From contig CAJQOB010000212.1 in the NCBI GenBank assembly GCA_905479845.1, forward strand, positions 1 through 8,583: a stretch of DNA of 8,583 nucleotides. Reading direction: 5' to 3'. This stretch comes from an uncultured Flavobacteriales bacterium. GTDB taxonomy: Bacteria; Bacteroidota; Bacteroidia; Flavobacteriales_D; Crocinitomicaceae. The translations under genes and the position numbers were made by a program. Below are positions 7,086 to 8,583 of this stretch, piece by piece (within the stretch, counting starts at the first letter, position 1; every line of letters starts with the position of its first letter). The notes beneath the pieces were generated by a model. It saw only the letters and a program-made list of their open reading frames with translations. It was not told the origin of the DNA and made no database searches.

Positions 7086-7829
7086 TTACGCTTCTTCGGT
7101 ACTTCCTTGAGCAACCGCTGTTAATTTCACCTTAGTCACACTACCGGTAACGCTGACTCCTTTTAAGGTGTCATTTTCCAGCACTTTACCATTGTACTTG
7201 TAATCTAAGTTGTCATCATCTAGATTCAGCGTGACCTTTTCTCCGTCGGCATTTTCAGTTTCAATAACCAAATAGATAACATCATCAATTCTGATCTTGT
7301 CTTGATCGATGTTCTCTCCATCTTCATTTTCGAAATGGTAGCCTAAGAATTTTGGTTCCTCCTTCTCTTCTTCTTCAGATTCGGTTGGAGTAGATTCACT
7401 TGGTGGGATATAACTAATGTTCCAATCCTTGATTAACTTGGAACCGTATTCTTGAATAGCGGGTGAAATTGACATAACTATAGTCAACTGTTCGTTGTCA
7501 TTAGCATTAAAGACTTCTTCAAAATATACAGGATACGCATCGTTGAACTTGTATGTGCGCATTGGGGAATCATCAAATCCCTCTTCATAAAAGCGGATTT
7601 CTCCTTCTTCCATTCGGTCGGCTTCCTTGAACGTATCATCGTCGCTTCCCTTTGTAATCCAACGAGCTAAAATATCTGAGTTTCGGTTTGCTTCAAATCC
7701 CATCGTAATATGTCCTCCCAAAACTTCCGTAGTTGGTTTCCCGTTTACTTTCGTTTCCCTGACATAATTCATATCGGTCCAAAGAAGATCTATTTCTTGT
7801 CGTAAAATGAATAGTTTTGCTCTTATCAT
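7086..7829 (-). CDS. tssD: TssD-type Hcp tube protein with one C-terminal beta module
   Basis: A 247-residue protein numbered from the ATG at 7829, the first gene of the cargo operon. Residues 1-141 are a TssD/Hcp core (MIRAKLFILRQEI, GGHI at 38-41, MEEGEIRFYEEGF, KFNDAY at 94-99, DWNISYI). It is clearly paralogous to the downstream Hcp: both share TDM, GG, MEEG, FNDAY and SPAIQ-x-YG. An acidic Ser/Glu-rich linker (142-158) leads to one beta module (159-240) carrying IYLVIETEN (185-193), GEKVTLNL (196-203) and YNGKVLENDTL (212-222). The frame is open to a GTG at 7856, just after an in-frame TGA. The ATG is preferred because its N-terminus matches the paralogue and the family's usual start. 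Such a long tail could only occupy some rings of a tube, so a plain TssD is probably encoded elsewhere. A phage-like or extracellular contractile tube origin is less likely given the TssD-specific motifs. Confidence 0.87.
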   Translation of the reverse strand: MIRAKLFILRQEIDLLWTDMNYVRETKVNGKPTTEVLGGHITMGFEANRNSDILARWITKGSDDDTFKEADRMEEGEIRFYEEGFDDSPMRTYKFNDAYPVYFEEVFNANDNEQLTIVMSISPAIQEYGSKLIKDWNISYIPPSESTPTESEEEEKEEPKFLGYHFENEDGENIDQDKIRIDDVIYLVIETENADGEKVTLNLDDDNLDYKYNGKVLENDTLKGVSVTGSVTKVKLTAVAQGSTEEA

Positions 7830-7856
7830 ACTGTAGTTTTGTTTGCGGTTAGTCAC

Positions 7857-8157
7857 TCACTGTTCCGTCAAATTCGAATAAGCTCGTAGGGTATTTGTGG
7901 TTAATTAGCTTCAATTACGATCGATTTCTGATTCGAAAAACTAAATATAGTCAATATCGAGTCCATTTTCAAGTTTCTTTGCGGATTTCCGTATTGCGGA
8001 TCAAAAGATAGAATAGAAGATTGTCCTTAAGCACGAATATTACGTACCAATTTACGTAAATTTTTCTTTTTCAGTTAAATGTCCTGAGTAGTAATGCATA
8101 TTGATAATCAGATATTTGTCGTAAATTGCTGGAAATTTTAATTTAATACCCCACACA
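7857..8157. other. Divergent intergenic region with small repeats
   Basis: These about 300 bases separate the start of the tssD operon from the glycine-rich protein gene. Besides the promoter candidate, they hold a direct repeat TTGCGGAT (7979-7986 and 7994-8001, 15 bp apart) that overlaps the inverted repeat CGGA-TT-TCCG (7982-7991). They also hold two TACGTA palindromes 12 bp apart (8041-8046 and 8053-8058), the second within the perfect 10-bp palindrome TTTACGTAAA (8051-8060). Any of these could be regulator sites, but none matches an operator I know. I see no tRNA, small-RNA terminator or convincing small gene. No clean plus-strand TAnnTTTG element was found for the right-hand gene. Confidence 0.4.
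7942..7972 (-). promoter_or_regulatory. Candidate Bacteroidota-type promoter of the tssD operon
   Basis: On the minus strand TTG (7972-7970) is followed after 20 bases by TATATTTA (7949-7942). This matches 7 of 8 positions of the Bacteroidota -7 element TAnnTTTG, with the -33 TTG at a normal distance. Transcription would begin near 7935 and leave a leader of about 105 bases before the ATG at 7829. It is the best-scoring site I found by eye in this intergenic region. Confidence 0.4.
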
Positions 8158-8583
8158 ATAAAAAAAACTCTACTATCACTCAAACTGGGTGTTTTTTCAG
8201 TTGGACTTTTGTTCGCTGGACTTGTTAACTCCCAAACCACTTACACCTTCACCACGGGTGGAAACACAGGAACCACTGGACCTTCACAAGCTACCATGGA
8301 TGCTGCATATTCAGGAACCTCTCTTGATGGAGCCGTTACCGTAACTGCAGGAATTCAAACTTGGACTGTTCCAGCTACTGGAAATTACAGTATCGAAGCA
8401 TTCGGTGCACAAGCATACGGTTCATTTGGAGGTCGCGGCGCTCACATTTATGGAGAATTCGCGCTAACGGCAGGAACTGAAATTAAAATTTTGGTTGGAC
8501 AAAAGGCGCCACCATACCTAAATTTCCCAGCAACAACGTACAATCATCAATTTGGTGGAGGCGGTGGATCATTCGTTACGGAT
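8158..8583 (+). CDS. Secreted glycine-rich surface protein, N-terminal part (3' truncated), apparent ATA start
   Basis: 142 codons are visible, running off the window in frame. From 8158 the frame reads (ATA) KKTLLSLKLGVFSVGLL then FAGLVNSQ, a textbook signal peptide with cleavage near residue 26. A Thr/Gly-rich stretch and a glycine-rich domain follow: IQTWTVPATGNYSIEAFGAQ (about residues 67-86), GGRGAHIYGEFALTAGTEIK, ILVGQK and FGGGGGSFV. This resembles the ALK/LTK-like Gly_rich domain (PF12810), frequent in secreted adhesin-like Bacteroidota proteins that often end in a type IX sorting domain; that end would lie outside the window. The start is odd. An in-frame TAA is at 8122-8124, and between it and the signal peptide there is no ATG, GTG or TTG, only ATT (8125) and ATA (8146, 8158). 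ATA at 8158 stands exactly where ATG-AAA-AAA would be expected. The first in-frame ATG (8296) would remove the signal peptide. The gene may use a rare start, have lost its start by a G-to-A change, or carry a base error. Confidence 0.8.
   Translation, partial: MKKTLLSLKLGVFSVGLLFAGLVNSQTTYTFTTGGNTGTTGPSQATMDAAYSGTSLDGAVTVTAGIQTWTVPATGNYSIEAFGAQAYGSFGGRGAHIYGEFALTAGTEIKILVGQKAPPYLNFPATTYNHQFGGGGGSFVTD

Noticed and set aside
8052..8240. Minus-strand open frame of 62 codons
   Set aside because: It overlaps the signal peptide region of the glycine-rich protein antisense, and its composition is not protein-like.
1..8583. CRISPR arrays, tRNA or rRNA genes, insertion sequences, attachment sites
   Set aside because: No regularly spaced repeats, cloverleaf-like sequence, transposase reading frame or flanking inverted repeats were seen in a by-eye reading.

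Overview
The window looks like a chromosomal segment of a Bacteroidota bacterium, probably of the Flavobacteriales. The DNA is AT-rich and the initiation regions lack usable Shine-Dalgarno sites. One promoter candidate has the Bacteroidota TTG / TAnnTTTG layout. The protein families point the same way: TssD-type Hcp, a secreted glycine-rich surface protein and a GPAT-like acyltransferase with a C-terminal membrane part. The species cannot be named from the sequence.

Left part (1-2900). The 3' end of an unidentified plus-strand gene (to 76) converges on a minus-strand membrane-associated PlsC-family acyltransferase (115-1590), with a hairpin between them. A divergent plus-strand gene (1735-2853) encodes a secreted serpin with an intact inhibitory hinge. 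It ends at a strong intrinsic terminator that can work on both strands (2862-2887).

Centre (2910-7829), the most notable part. Four minus-strand genes lie head to tail as an apparent operon, transcribed from about 7935 towards 2910. The order is tssD/Hcp with one C-terminal beta-sandwich-like tail; tssD/Hcp with two copies of the same tail; a GHSHGG alpha/beta hydrolase of lipase type, starting 3 nt after the second tssD; and a LysM plus beta module plus M23 peptidase-like protein. None of the four has a signal peptide. The layout fits a type VI secretion (subtype iii) cargo cassette in which modified tube subunits are made together with a lipase and a cell-wall peptidase. A signature segment of the Hcp tail recurs in the N-terminal half of the M23 protein, which suggests a common loading or docking module. 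No immunity gene is evident and the rest of the secretion apparatus is not in the window.

Right end (7830-8583). A roughly 300-base divergent intergenic region holds a good candidate promoter for the tssD operon and some small repeats. A plus-strand gene for a secreted glycine-rich surface protein follows and runs off the window. Its reading frame, signal peptide and domain are clear, but the expected start codon reads ATA rather than ATG.
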